From: Periweissella cryptocerci
Lineage (GTDB): Bacteria; Bacillota; Bacilli; Lactobacillales; Lactobacillaceae
Reading direction: 5' to 3'
Length of the DNA stretch: 64,000 bases
Assembly: GCF_004358325.1 (NCBI RefSeq)
Contig: NZ_CP037940.1
Location: 1,178,001-1,242,000 of the forward strand
Made by a program: the position numbers and the translations under genes. Of the stretch, positions 53,651-62,461 are shown piece by piece (positions within the stretch are counted from its first letter, which is position 1; each line of letters begins with the position of its first letter). The notes beneath the pieces are model-generated. The model was not told the origin of the DNA and searched no databases. It saw only the letters and a list, made by a program, of their open reading frames with translations.

Positions 53651-54468
53651 AACCACTTAACCATCCCTTCTTCATCCAAATATTCTGCTGGTACACTCAC
53701 ACCCAATTGGCGGAGTTCAGCTTTCAATTGTTCGGCAAATGGTACATCCAAACCTAATTTAATTAATTCCGGTCCATTACCAAAAACTTCAGCTGGTGTG
53801 CCCTTTTCGACGATTTGACCGTCATTAATCACCAGAATATGGTCGGCACTAGCTGCTTCATCAATGTCGTGCGTAATTGACAACACCGTCAAAGCATCGC
53901 CCATCCGCGCTTTTAAATCACGAATTACTTTAATTACTTCACGCCGACCTTGTGGATCCAGCATTGAAGTTGCTTCATCTAAAATTAAAATTTCTGGCGT
54001 AACTGCGATAACACCCGCAATTGCGACCCGTTGCTTTTGACCACCCGATAAGCGCACTGGTTCGCGATCAGCAAATTCACTCATCTGTACTTCAGCCAAG
54101 GCGTCATCGACACGTTTAATCATACTTTCACGTTCAACGCCCCGATTTTCCATTCCAAAAGCGACGTCATCAGCGACGGTCGCCCCAACAAATTGGTTAT
54201 CCGGATTTTGGAAAACCATCCCAACTTTTTCACGAATGTCCCATGTGTTTTCATCGTTCACTGCTAAACCAGCAACCGTCATATCGCCGGTATCCGTGAC
54301 CAATAAACGGTTTAATAACTTTGCTAATGTTGATTTACCTGAACCATTATGACCAATGATTGCCACCCATTCACCAGCTTCAACACTAAAAGAAATGTCG
54401 TCTAGCGCTTTGACATCACTGCTAGGATATTGAAATGATAAATGTTGTACATCAATTATCTTGCTCAC
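53626..54468 (-). CDS. ecfA1: ECF transporter ATPase EcfA1
   Basis: 280 residues. Walker A GHNGSGKS (residues 39-46), signature LSGGQKQRVAIAG, Walker B ILILDEATSMLD, H-loop SITHDIDEA. Forms a heterodimer with EcfA2 on EcfT. First gene of the module. In most Lactobacillales rplQ lies just upstream, whereas here a prenyltransferase gene is divergent. No other feature was found in 54469-54756 apart from the start region of that gene. Confidence 0.95.
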   Translation of the reverse strand: MSKIIDVQHLSFQYPSSDVKALDDISFSVEAGEWVAIIGHNGSGKSTLAKLLNRLLVTDTGDMTVAGLAVNDENTWDIREKVGMVFQNPDNQFVGATVADDVAFGMENRGVERESMIKRVDDALAEVQMSEFADREPVRLSGGQKQRVAIAGVIAVTPEILILDEATSMLDPQGRREVIKVIRDLKARMGDALTVLSITHDIDEAASADHILVINDGQIVEKGTPAEVFGNGPELIKLGLDVPFAEQLKAELRQLGVSVPAEYLDEEGMVKWLWQSSFNK

Positions 54469-54756
54469 TACTCTACCCTCGTCACGACAAATTCCGTCGC
54501 TTTTCGTCTACTTACCTATAATACGTAAAATTTTATCACAAATCATGCCTGACAACTAGCGCCAATCCTTATGAGCTATCACTTATAAACTTTGACTAAT
54601 ACCTTCCCTATTCACATCTCTAGCTATCTTTGCTATTGTTGTCATTAATAATAGTTGTTAGTTTTATGTGTTTACGTCAAACCACCAGCGTGTCAGATCG
54701 CACTCCACACATAGAAAAAGCGGCCACAAAATTAATTTTAGGGAGTTAATGCCATT

Positions 54757-55725
54757 ATGTTTGAAACACCAACTTACAATCGTTTGACCCCAAAGTTGTT
54801 TCTTGAATTTATTCGGATTCAAGCCAAAACCGCTAGTATGGTTCCTGTTATCACGGGAACTGCATGGGCGGCTTACTACTTTGGGCACTTTAATTTGGTA
54901 AATACCATTATGTACTTCGTCGCTCAATTGATGATCGCGATGTTTGTCACCGGCTTTAATAATGTCCAAGATTACAAACTTGCCGTTGATTTACATTATC
55001 GTGATACCTATAACATGGTCGGCGTAAATCATTTGAACCCCAAAAAACTTTATCACTTAGTTTTCTGGTTCATCGGCATTGCGGCAATCTTAGGTTTAGC
55101 CCTCGTTTTCTTGACCAACATCTTCATTATGTTTGTTGGTGGGGCTGCAATGTTAGTCAGCATTCTCTATACTTATGGTCCAATTCCATTCTCCCGTTAT
55201 CCCTTAGGTGAAGTACTCTCCGGGGGCGTTGAAGGAATGGGCGCTTTCTTCATTGCGGTGTACGTTAATGTTCCAACGACTGAAACTGCCCGTTTTGTTT
55301 TGAATTGGCCAAGTTTAGACTTGAACATGCAATTTGCTAATTTATTAGCCTTTGTCTTGGCTGCATTTCCACTCTTTGCTTATGTTGGTAACATCATGTT
55401 CGCCGATAACATGTCAGACGTGGTCCAAGACGTGAAAAATAAGCGCTATACCTTGCCATACTACTTAGGACAAAAAAACGCTTTAACACTTTACGGTATC
55501 GTCGCCATTTTGCCATTTGTTACGACAATCGCCGCTGTCAGCTTACACATTTTGCCAATTTGGGACTTGATTGTAATTTTAGCTTTACCAATTGTAATCA
55601 AAAACATTAAAACGTTCCGTCGTGAACAAGTGAAAGAGACGACTTTCCTCACTGCAATTCAAAATTTGATTATCTTTCAAGCCTTGACAGTCGTCGGTTT
55701 GCTCGTTGGCATCATCTTAAAGTAG
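54757..55725 (+). CDS. UbiA-family prenyltransferase (MenA/DmkA-like)
   Basis: Attaches a polyprenyl chain to 1,4-dihydroxy-2-naphthoate, giving demethylmenaquinone. 322 residues, eight or nine helices. First Asp-rich motif NNVQDYKLAVD and second DNMSDVVQDVKNKRYTLPYYLG are both intact, unlike the broken homologue at 19551. Followed by NDH-2, an EetB-like protein and a polyprenyl diphosphate synthase on the same strand, as in EET/DMK loci of Listeria and Lactiplantibacillus. Ribosome site AGGGAG. Confidence 0.88.
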   Translation: MFETPTYNRLTPKLFLEFIRIQAKTASMVPVITGTAWAAYYFGHFNLVNTIMYFVAQLMIAMFVTGFNNVQDYKLAVDLHYRDTYNMVGVNHLNPKKLYHLVFWFIGIAAILGLALVFLTNIFIMFVGGAAMLVSILYTYGPIPFSRYPLGEVLSGGVEGMGAFFIAVYVNVPTTETARFVLNWPSLDLNMQFANLLAFVLAAFPLFAYVGNIMFADNMSDVVQDVKNKRYTLPYYLGQKNALTLYGIVAILPFVTTIAAVSLHILPIWDLIVILALPIVIKNIKTFRREQVKETTFLTAIQNLIIFQALTVVGLLVGIILK

Positions 55726-55751
55726 TTTGTGAAACTTTGTGATATAGTTCA

Positions 55752-55780
55752 TTTACTTTTTGTAGGTGAAATGCTATACT
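55752..55780 (+). promoter_or_regulatory. Promoter of the NDH-2 gene
   Basis: TTTACT (55752-55757) and TATACT (55775-55780) with 17-bp spacing. Confidence 0.6.
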
Positions 55781-55852
55781 TTTTCTGTTGTAAGGAAACA
55801 AGCAATTTTTATTTTATTCTTTTATTAATAATAACATTCTAAGGAGTACAAC

Positions 55853-57760
55853 ATGGCTAAGAAAAATATCGTCGTGGTTGGTGCCGGATTTGCCGGTGTC
55901 TTCGCTGCGAAACACCTTGCCAAGGGTTTAAAGAAGAATGACGATTACCAAATCATTTTGGTTGACCGTCACTCATACTTTACTTACATGACTGAATTGC
56001 ACGAAGTTGCAACTAAGCGTGTGGAACCAAAGCATATTCAATATGATTTACAACACCTCTTTGGTCGTCGTAAGAACGTTTCATTGGTAACAGCTGATGT
56101 TACTAAGATCGACAAGGAAAACAAGACTATCAGTACAACTGCTGGTGAAATTTCATTTGAAAAGCTTGTTTTAACTGTCGGTGGTGAATCAAACGACTTC
56201 GGTACTCCAGGTGTTAAAGAATTTGGTCACGAAATGTGGTCAATGGAACAAGCTCTTGATCTCCGTCACCACATCGAAGCAATTGTTGCTGAAGGTGCTG
56301 GCTCACTTGACCCTAAGGTTCGTGAAGCTAAGTTGACTTTCGCCGTTGTTGGTTCAGGTTTCACTGGTGTTGAATTGATGGGTGAACTCATCGAACAACG
56401 TAAGGTTTTAGCCCAAGCTAACAAGTTGCGTGAAGACGAAATCAAGTTGGTCTTGCTTGAAGCAGCCCCAACAATCTTGAACATGTTAGATCGTCAAGGT
56501 GCTGACAAGGCCCTTGCCTACATGAAGAAGAAGGGTGTTGATGTTCGCCTCAACGCCAAGGTTACTGAAGTGCGCGAAAGTGAAGTTGTTTTCGCTGATG
56601 GCACTACTTTGCCTACTGAATCATTGGTATGGACTGCTGGTGTTAAAGCCAAGGAAACTTCATCTAAATGGGGTCTCGAAACTGGTAAGGGTGGCCGTTT
56701 CCAAGCTGACGATCACATGCGTGCCGTTGGTGAAAAGGATATCTACCTTGCCGGTGATTCAACAACTTACCAAGAACCAGCCCGTAAGGATCAACCTGGT
56801 GCTGGCTTCATTCCACAAACTGTTGAAGGTGCTGAATCAGCCGTTAACACTTTGGTTCCTAACATTGTCGCTGAAGTTAACGGCAACGAAGGTACTAAGA
56901 TTTTCAAGGGTGTTTACCAAGGTTACGCCGTTTCAATCGGTACCCACTACACTGTAGCTACTTTGTATGAAAAGTACCGGATGGCTGGCTTCTTCGCCAA
57001 CATCATGAAGCACATCATCAACTTGCGCTTCTTCATCCAAATCTACTCTGCATACCACATTTTCCACTACATGATGAACGAATTCTTCCGCACACCAAAC
57101 GAACGTACGATGTTCTACGGTTGGACTTCACGTCTTGGAAATGTTCTCTGGTCAGTGCCATTGCGTATTTTCTACGGTGCAATGTGGCTTGTCGATGTCT
57201 GGTACAAGTTACCAGGTCACACCGACGACTGGTTCAGTAAGGACTTACGTTTGCAAACATTCACTTGGTTGCAAAAAGCGACTGAAACTTCTGGTGCTTC
57301 TGCCGGTGGTGCCGATGCTGCTGCAGCAACGGCTGCGCCAGTTGCTGACCCAACTTTCACTTTGTCATACACATTTGGTAAGACTCCAATGCCTATCTTC
57401 GATCACCTTCCAAAGTGGTACGAAGCTGTTACTAAGGTAATGATTCCTAACGAAGCTACTGCATTGTTAATGCAAAAAGTAATGACAGTTGTTGAATTGT
57501 TGTTGGCACTTGCAATCCTTGCTGGTTTGTTCACTTGGTTGGCTTCAGCTGTAACTATTGGTTTGGTTGTTGTCTTCTCACTTTCAGGCATGTTCTACTG
57601 GACTAACATGTGGATGCCATTCGCCGCTCTTGCTATCATGAACGGTTCTGGTCGTGCATTTGGTCTTGATTACTGGGCAGTGCCTTGGTTACAAAAACAC
57701 TTGGGTAAGTGGTGGTATCGTGGATACGAAGCCTCAACTTATAACCAATTGGCTAAGTAA
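55853..57760 (+). CDS. ndh2: Type II NADH dehydrogenase with C-terminal membrane extension
   Basis: FAD protein that passes electrons from NADH to (demethyl)menaquinone. 635 residues, about 230 more than plain NDH-2. FAD site VVVGAGFAGVFAAK at the N-terminus, NADH site FAVVGSGFTGVELMGE near 165-180, DIYLAGDSTTYQEPA for FAD. After residue 400 come membrane-associated segments, an Ala-rich linker (SGASAGGADAAAATAAP) and a DoxX-like four-helix end (MTVVELLLALAILAGLF). This form occurs in EET loci. Codon usage (frequent AAG, GGT, ACT) suggests high expression. Ribosome site AAGGAG. Confidence 0.93.
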   Translation: MAKKNIVVVGAGFAGVFAAKHLAKGLKKNDDYQIILVDRHSYFTYMTELHEVATKRVEPKHIQYDLQHLFGRRKNVSLVTADVTKIDKENKTISTTAGEISFEKLVLTVGGESNDFGTPGVKEFGHEMWSMEQALDLRHHIEAIVAEGAGSLDPKVREAKLTFAVVGSGFTGVELMGELIEQRKVLAQANKLREDEIKLVLLEAAPTILNMLDRQGADKALAYMKKKGVDVRLNAKVTEVRESEVVFADGTTLPTESLVWTAGVKAKETSSKWGLETGKGGRFQADDHMRAVGEKDIYLAGDSTTYQEPARKDQPGAGFIPQTVEGAESAVNTLVPNIVAEVNGNEGTKIFKGVYQGYAVSIGTHYTVATLYEKYRMAGFFANIMKHIINLRFFIQIYSAYHIFHYMMNEFFRTPNERTMFYGWTSRLGNVLWSVPLRIFYGAMWLVDVWYKLPGHTDDWFSKDLRLQTFTWLQKATETSGASAGGADAAAATAAPVADPTFTLSYTFGKTPMPIFDHLPKWYEAVTKVMIPNEATALLMQKVMTVVELLLALAILAGLFTWLASAVTIGLVVVFSLSGMFYWTNMWMPFAALAIMNGSGRAFGLDYWAVPWLQKHLGKWWYRGYEASTYNQLAK

Positions 57761-57784
57761 TCTTTAATCACATAAAATAATCAT

Positions 57785-57822
57785 GTAAAAGGTTCGTGGG
57801 CCGCGGTCCGTGAACCTTTTAC
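57785..57822 (+). terminator. Terminator after NDH-2
   Basis: AAAAGGTTCGTGG and CCGTGAACCTTTT arms around GCCGCGGT. Confidence 0.82.
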
Positions 57823-57861
57823 TATTACATAAGCATTTTGGGTATATTGACCTTAAGTGTG

Positions 57862-58090
57862 TTATTGCCACTGCGTGCCTGGAAATTGCTTGGCGCACCA
57901 CGCTGGAAGCTCATTGCTAAGCCAAAAAGCGGTCTTAGCAAACTCGGATAAGCTGGGACTCTACGGGAATAAATTCCCAAAACTCCTCATCTTTTCCTCA
58001 GCGACGATATGTGTTTCACACATATCGTCCCAGTCGCGGTGTAAAGACTGCGCCCGCCAAGCAATTTCCAGACACTCCGTTATTTTGAAC
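57862..58090 (+). repeat. Structured intergenic repeat, copy H (plus orientation, core only)
   Basis: Core of the element on the opposite strand to most copies: CTGCGTGCCTGGAAATTGC to GCAATTTCCAGACACTCCG, with the hairpins CGATATGTGTTTCACACATATCG and TTGCTAAG/CTTAGCAA. It follows the NDH-2 gene and terminator, again downstream of a stop codon in the sense direction. It occupies the place where eetA stands in complete EET loci. Confidence 0.83.
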
Positions 58091-58200
58091 TATCCTTACA
58101 CTTATACTTACGAAATGACATCGCAAATTAAAATCCTACCGCTAACTATATTAGGATTGAACAACGTAACGTTTTTAACATTAGAAAACTGGAGAAATTT

Positions 58201-58770
58201 ATGCGTGATGATGCACTAAAAAAATACATCTATATTGCCCTACTTGTTGCTCAAGGTGTGATTATTGGGTTACTGGAACGGATGATTCCCTTCCCATTTG
58301 CCTTCGCGCCTGGTGCTAAGCTCGGTTTAGCTAATTTAATTACGATTGTGGCTATTTTCACCCTGGACTTTAAGGACGCATTTACCCTTACTTGGATGCG
58401 CTTAATCATCACAATGCTCCTTGGTGGCACGGTTTCTACATTTATGTATAGTTTAGGTGGGGCAATGCTCTCATTTTTTGGTATGATATTAATAAAGCAA
58501 CTCGGCGAAAAGCGCGTTTCCATTATCGGAATTTCGGCAGCTGGTGGTGTTTTACATAATGTCGGTCAATTAGTCATCGCAAGTTTAATCGCACACTCTT
58601 GGAGCGTCTTGCTCTACTTACCAATATTGTCCTGGATTGGACTAGCGGCGGGGATTGCGATTGGGATTGCTGCCAACTACTTATTCCAGCACGTTGATGT
58701 CTTGAATAAACTCAAACTAAGCTTCAAAACCGAGCAAATTAAAAAACGTAAATTAAAACATGCACGATAA
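58201..58770 (+). CDS. Gx transporter / EetB-like membrane protein (heptaprenyl diphosphate synthase component I type)
   Basis: 189 residues, five helices, S-component-like fold: LVAQGVIIGLLERMIPFPFAFAPGAKLGLANLITIVA is the signature of this family, often annotated as heptaprenyl diphosphate synthase component I. In EET loci it is EetB. The role is unclear and it may help export or import a precursor. It is 20 bp before the polyprenyl synthase gene. Start at 58201 follows GGAGAAATTT. Confidence 0.85.
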   Translation: MRDDALKKYIYIALLVAQGVIIGLLERMIPFPFAFAPGAKLGLANLITIVAIFTLDFKDAFTLTWMRLIITMLLGGTVSTFMYSLGGAMLSFFGMILIKQLGEKRVSIIGISAAGGVLHNVGQLVIASLIAHSWSVLLYLPILSWIGLAAGIAIGIAANYLFQHVDVLNKLKLSFKTEQIKKRKLKHAR

Positions 58771-58790
58771 CATTTAAAGGACGTGAACAC

Positions 58791-59777
58791 ATGGCGCAAA
58801 CGCAACTTCACCCAATCTGGGATACTTATCCCGAAGTAAAAACAGAATTATTAGCCGTCGTCGATTTGATGGAAGCCAATATTAATTTAGCTGATTCAGA
58901 TGTAAAGACCGCTATCATTGATATGATTAAGCATGGCGGTAAAATGCTCCGACCAGCCTACACATTATTGATGTCAGCCTTTCACGAAACCGACCGTAAG
59001 AAAATGATTGCCCTCGCGGCAGCCATTGAAACTTTACACACAGCGTCACTAGTACACGACGATATTATTGATGATGCTCCCACTCGACGTCACCAACAAT
59101 CAATCCAACACCAATTTGGTAAGGATGTGGCAGTTTATGCCGGTGACTACTTATTCGTCGTCGTTTTCCGGATGCTCAGTACTTATCATAACGATTTGAA
59201 GTCAGTCCAAGTTGATACTGGTTATCTTGACCGGATTCTTGGTGGCGAACTTCAACAAAAAAGTTCACGCTACAACTACGAAATGACAATTGACACTTAT
59301 TTGAAGCAAATCAACGGTAAAACCGCTGAACTATTTGGTTTGGCAACTACAGTTGGTGCCATGGAATCCGGTGCCTCTACCGCCTTCACGAGTCTTGCTA
59401 AGTCAATTGGCGTTAACATTGGGATGGCCTTCCAAATTATGGACGACATTTTGGACTATGATGAATCTAGTGTTCAAATTGGTAAGCCAACGATGGAAGA
59501 CCTCCGTCAAGGTGTCTACTCAGCACCGTTGATCTATGCGATGACTGTTAGTCCAACCGAAATTTTACCATTATTGAAGCAAGAAGCCGCCATGACGGAT
59601 GCCCAAGCGCAACAGGTTGATGAACTCGTTAAAACCGCTGGTGGTGTCATGAGCGCCAAAGCTTTAGCCCAAAAATACACTGATGACGCGCTCCGGGGCA
59701 TCGCACAATTACCAACGCACCCCGCTAAAGACGTTTTGTTGGAATTAACGACTAAGTTGCTTGACCGCCGCGACTAA
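58791..59777 (+). CDS. Polyprenyl diphosphate synthase (DmkB/HepT-like)
   Basis: Builds the isoprenoid chain for demethylmenaquinone from IPP and a shorter allylic diphosphate. 328 residues. First Asp motif DDIID at residues 90-94 with following ArgArg, and second motif FQIMDDILDYD. The AVYAGDYLFV and INGKTAELFGLA segments fit long-chain trans prenyltransferases. Ribosome site AAAGGACG. Cotranscribed with the EetB-like gene. Confidence 0.92.
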   Translation: MAQTQLHPIWDTYPEVKTELLAVVDLMEANINLADSDVKTAIIDMIKHGGKMLRPAYTLLMSAFHETDRKKMIALAAAIETLHTASLVHDDIIDDAPTRRHQQSIQHQFGKDVAVYAGDYLFVVVFRMLSTYHNDLKSVQVDTGYLDRILGGELQQKSSRYNYEMTIDTYLKQINGKTAELFGLATTVGAMESGASTAFTSLAKSIGVNIGMAFQIMDDILDYDESSVQIGKPTMEDLRQGVYSAPLIYAMTVSPTEILPLLKQEAAMTDAQAQQVDELVKTAGGVMSAKALAQKYTDDALRGIAQLPTHPAKDVLLELTTKLLDRRD

Positions 59778-59828
59778 AATTATCGTGGGTAGTATTATCC
59801 ACATCATGAATAGCAATTTTATCAATCA

Positions 59829-59857
59829 AAGGAGTGACATTTGTTGCTCCTTTTTTG
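59829..59857 (+). terminator. Terminator after the polyprenyl synthase gene
   Basis: AAAGGAG and CTCCTTT arms followed by T run. Confidence 0.6.
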
Positions 59858-59877
59858 GTGTCTACTACATTTATTTG

Positions 59878-60045
59878 GACTGTTTCGTCTGACTTGAGAT
59901 TGAATAAAATTGGTAACTGCGTGCCAGCAAATTACCGGCACTCCGTTAGTTAGGTATAATTCTCCAACTAGCCAAAAAGTTACCACCCACAGGCAGCAAT
60001 ATCATTGAAACAACAACACTAACAATAGAACCACTGTTTCTATCA
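59878..60045 (+). repeat. Structured intergenic repeat, copy J (central hairpins deleted)
   Basis: Begins TTTCGTCTGACTTGAGATTGA, keeps TGCGTGCC and CTCCGTTAGTTAGG arms and then the complement of the outer region (CAACACTAACAATAGAACC), but the three inner hairpins are gone. Plus orientation, downstream of the polyprenyl synthase stop. No other feature in 59858-60216 except the leader of the protease gene. Confidence 0.72.
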
Positions 60046-60216
60046 GTTACCCTACACACACGTTATCTAATAAAATGTGTACAAAACCGTAATCTTGGTC
60101 GCCAATAATGGTGTTCTAGCTTGCAAGACGGTAAACTTAAAGTGTATCGTCACAGCTACTATCTTAAAACAACTCAATTTTCTAGTAACGCCCACCCGAC
60201 TATTTTGGAGGAGAAG

Positions 60217-60990
60217 ATGAAAAAATTAATACTTTGTTTTACGACTTTCATCTTGTTGTTAGTTGGTGAAGGTTTAATTTCAGCTAAATTATTACCAATT
60301 TTAAATGCGTATTCGCTTTACTATGGTTTTATCCTTGTCCTTTATGCAATTTTGACCTTTTTTATTGTCAAATATCTCCTCAGAAAATTTTTCAAACACA
60401 ACATGACATTACGTTTCATTAATTTCAAAATTCTTCGTACGGATTTAGTCTTATTTTTCATCATCGGACTGATTGCTATCATTGTCGCCATTATGGATTT
60501 TATGCATCCTAGTAACCCGCAATTCAATTTACTCGTTATCATCAATGCGCTGACGGCTGGAATTTTTGAAGAAGTTATTTTTCGCGGTGGTGTTCTCTAC
60601 ATCTTACTAAAAGCATTCCGTTGGTTAACTAACCCACCGCTATGCGCCGCCCTAGTCAGTTCGCTGATTTTCGGTTGTGCTCACCTAGAAAATTTATTTT
60701 TCACGACCCAATCACTAACCGCCACGCTGCAACAAGTTTTCTCAGCCGCCATTCTCGGCTTAGTCTGTGCCATTATCTATCTACGGACTGGCTCGCTAAT
60801 TTATCCAATGATTTTACATTTTCTCAATGACTTCGTTTCATTCTTGAGTACCAATGATTTAAATAATACCAGTGTTAGTTGGTTCTTGGTAATCATTAGC
60901 GTTGGTATCTTACTAGTTCTCTTGATTGGCGTTTACCTCAGTAAAACTAATCACAGTAAAAACACCGTGTTGCTCCTCCAAGATTTTTGA
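60217..60990 (+). CDS. CPBP family intramembrane metalloprotease
   Basis: 257 residues from the ATG at 60217, which follows TTTGGAGGAGAAG. The open frame starts earlier without a ribosome site. Eight helices and the CPBP motifs: EEVIFR (residues 118-123), FGCAHLENLFF, and HFLNDFVSF. Related to Rce1-type proteases. In lactic acid bacteria such proteins often accompany bacteriocin loci as immunity proteins, but none is adjacent here. Confidence 0.87.
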   Translation: MKKLILCFTTFILLLVGEGLISAKLLPILNAYSLYYGFILVLYAILTFFIVKYLLRKFFKHNMTLRFINFKILRTDLVLFFIIGLIAIIVAIMDFMHPSNPQFNLLVIINALTAGIFEEVIFRGGVLYILLKAFRWLTNPPLCAALVSSLIFGCAHLENLFFTTQSLTATLQQVFSAAILGLVCAIIYLRTGSLIYPMILHFLNDFVSFLSTNDLNNTSVSWFLVIISVGILLVLLIGVYLSKTNHSKNTVLLLQDF

Positions 60991-61043
60991 GAAACCACGG
61001 TAAAAATGAATCTAGAGTGGTGAATGGTAATCCTATTCAACTA

Positions 61044-61079
61044 AAAAATCGCATTACTCAACTGAGCAGTGCGATTTTC
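61044..61079. terminator. Bidirectional terminator
   Basis: AAAATCGCATTACTCA and TGAGCAGTGCGATTTT arms between convergent genes. Confidence 0.82.
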
Positions 61080-61081
61080 GC

Positions 61082-61744
61082 TTATAGATAATCTTTTTTA
61101 ATAATGTTCAGATGCTCATCGAACTGGTAGTGGATTGGGGCACCGTTATCAACTTCAACACCATCAATATCGGCATCACTAATTTGATCGAGATATTTAA
61201 TCAATGCGCGTAACGTACTACCATGGGCAACCACTAGTTGATTTTTGCCCAGCATTAATTCTGGCGCAATTTCATCTTGCCAGTATGGTAATAACCGATC
61301 ATACGCCATTGCTAAACTTTCACCACATGGTTCAATTCCGGCTGGATATTGCCGCGTTGGGGCTACTTTTGGCAGTAGTGGTGGCACACTCGAATAACTA
61401 CGGCGCCACTCCTGTACCCGGTCGGCGCCATAGCTTTTGCGGGCGTCACTTTTATTCAATCCACGCAGTGCGCCGTAATGCCGTTCATTCAAACGCCATG
61501 ATTTTTGCATCGGAATCCACAACTGATTGCTAGCTTCTAATACGATGTTGGCGGTATGAATTGCCCGTTTCAAATACGATGTGTGCACCTTTGCGAATTG
61601 AAAACCCGATGTTTTAAGCGCTTCACCGGCTTCAATTGCTTGTTGTTCACCAAGATCCGTTAATTCGACATCGCTCCAACCAGTAAATAAATTGTCCCGA
61701 TTAGCCGTACTTTGACCATGCCGCATAATTACTAAATCGCTCAT
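61082..61744 (-). CDS. gpmA: 2,3-bisphosphoglycerate-dependent phosphoglycerate mutase
   Basis: Interconverts 3- and 2-phosphoglycerate in glycolysis. 220 residues from [12 protein letters not shown] (61744). [16 protein letters not shown] carries the phosphohistidine, [16 protein letters not shown] the substrate loop, [11 protein letters not shown] and [15 protein letters not shown] the second His. Slightly shorter than the usual 228-250. Single gene. Confidence 0.92.
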   Translation of the reverse strand: MSDLVIMRHGQSTANRDNLFTGWSDVELTDLGEQQAIEAGEALKTSGFQFAKVHTSYLKRAIHTANIVLEASNQLWIPMQKSWRLNERHYGALRGLNKSDARKSYGADRVQEWRRSYSSVPPLLPKVAPTRQYPAGIEPCGESLAMAYDRLLPYWQDEIAPELMLGKNQLVVAHGSTLRALIKYLDQISDADIDGVEVDNGAPIHYQFDEHLNIIKKDYL

Positions 61745-61857
61745 CAACCCACCTCCAATTTCGCTAGTTTTACCACATTTTTTATGTATTCACAATTACG
61801 CACCTCTTTTAAGGTGGAAAGTCTGTATCTCATAATTTTACCGCATTTTTCGGTAAA

Positions 61858-61892
61858 ATAAAAAGGCTAGTTTCGTATTACTAAGCCTTTCT
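61858..61892 (-). terminator. Terminator after the 42-aa membrane protein gene
   Basis: Minus strand AAAGGCTTAGTA and TAGCCTTTTTA arms, T-rich end, 13 bp after the stop. Confidence 0.65.
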
Positions 61893-61904
61893 ACAATTAT
61901 TAAT

Positions 61905-62033
61905 TTATGCAAAAATGTGCACTGCTGTGGTACCTAAAATTACTAAAATACCAAATCCCGCAACAAATAAATTTTTACGAGCCTCATTCACGCGTGCCAC
62001 ACTTTTTGTCCGTTGTTCCAGTAATTCATGCAT
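61905..62033 (-). CDS. Small single-pass membrane protein, 42 aa
   Basis: Begins MHELLEQRTKSVARVNEARK, a charged helix, then one membrane segment (LFVAGFGILVILGTTAVHIF) and stops. A good ribosome site GAGGAG lies at 62042-62047 and a terminator follows the stop, so it is a real transcription unit. The mini-hairpin repeat lies upstream. The family is not recognised. Confidence 0.6.
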   Translation of the reverse strand: MHELLEQRTKSVARVNEARKNLFVAGFGILVILGTTAVHIFA

Positions 62034-62040
62034 TATTTCA

Positions 62041-62100
62041 TCTCCTCATATTCCGTTAATATACTACATGTATGAAGTTGCCCGAATGGCTCCTCATATT
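62041..62100 (-). repeat. GAGGAG mini-hairpin repeat unit
   Basis: Minus strand ATATGAGGAGCCATTCGGGC and, 40 bp further, GGAATATGAGGAG: the same leader unit as at 38791-38901 and 9017. Confidence 0.45.
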
Positions 62101-62344
62101 TAAAAATCAAATTTCCGAACGATTTCGCATACTTCACGTATTTGAATAGCCGAACATTTTCGGTTATCGTTCTATTAACCCCAACCATATTTTAGCGACC
62201 AAATTAGAACATTATATGAATACGGCGCGAAGATAGTTGTAAGTTCCACTCCCAATTAACCGTCATTATTACTGTGACGGCGGGGTTAAATCACTGGATT
62301 TTACTCACTTAGCAAAGGAATTTGCGCTTTTACAAATCTATGGG

Positions 62345-62373
62345 TTGTTAAAACACGAACATTAGAGTACAAT
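62345..62373 (+). promoter_or_regulatory. Promoter of guaB
   Basis: TTGTTA (62345-62350) and TACAAT (62368-62373), 17 bp apart, upstream of the riboswitch. The stretch 62104-62344 holds no recognisable feature. Confidence 0.6.
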
Positions 62374-62383
62374 ATTTCCAATA

Positions 62384-62446
62384 GCTTATATATCGTCGTA
62401 ATAGGTCGACAGTTTCTACCCAGCACCGTAATGCTGGACTATAAGC
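62384..62446 (+). ncRNA. Purine riboswitch aptamer, guanine type, upstream of guaB
   Basis: P1 ends GCTTATATATCG and ACTATAAGC, core GTTTCTACC, loops TAATAGG and CCGTAAT. The specificity base is C (GGACTATA), so guanine is the ligand. It is nearly the same as the aptamer before xpt. Confidence 0.93.
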
Positions 62447-62461
62447 AGAAAACAGTCGAAT

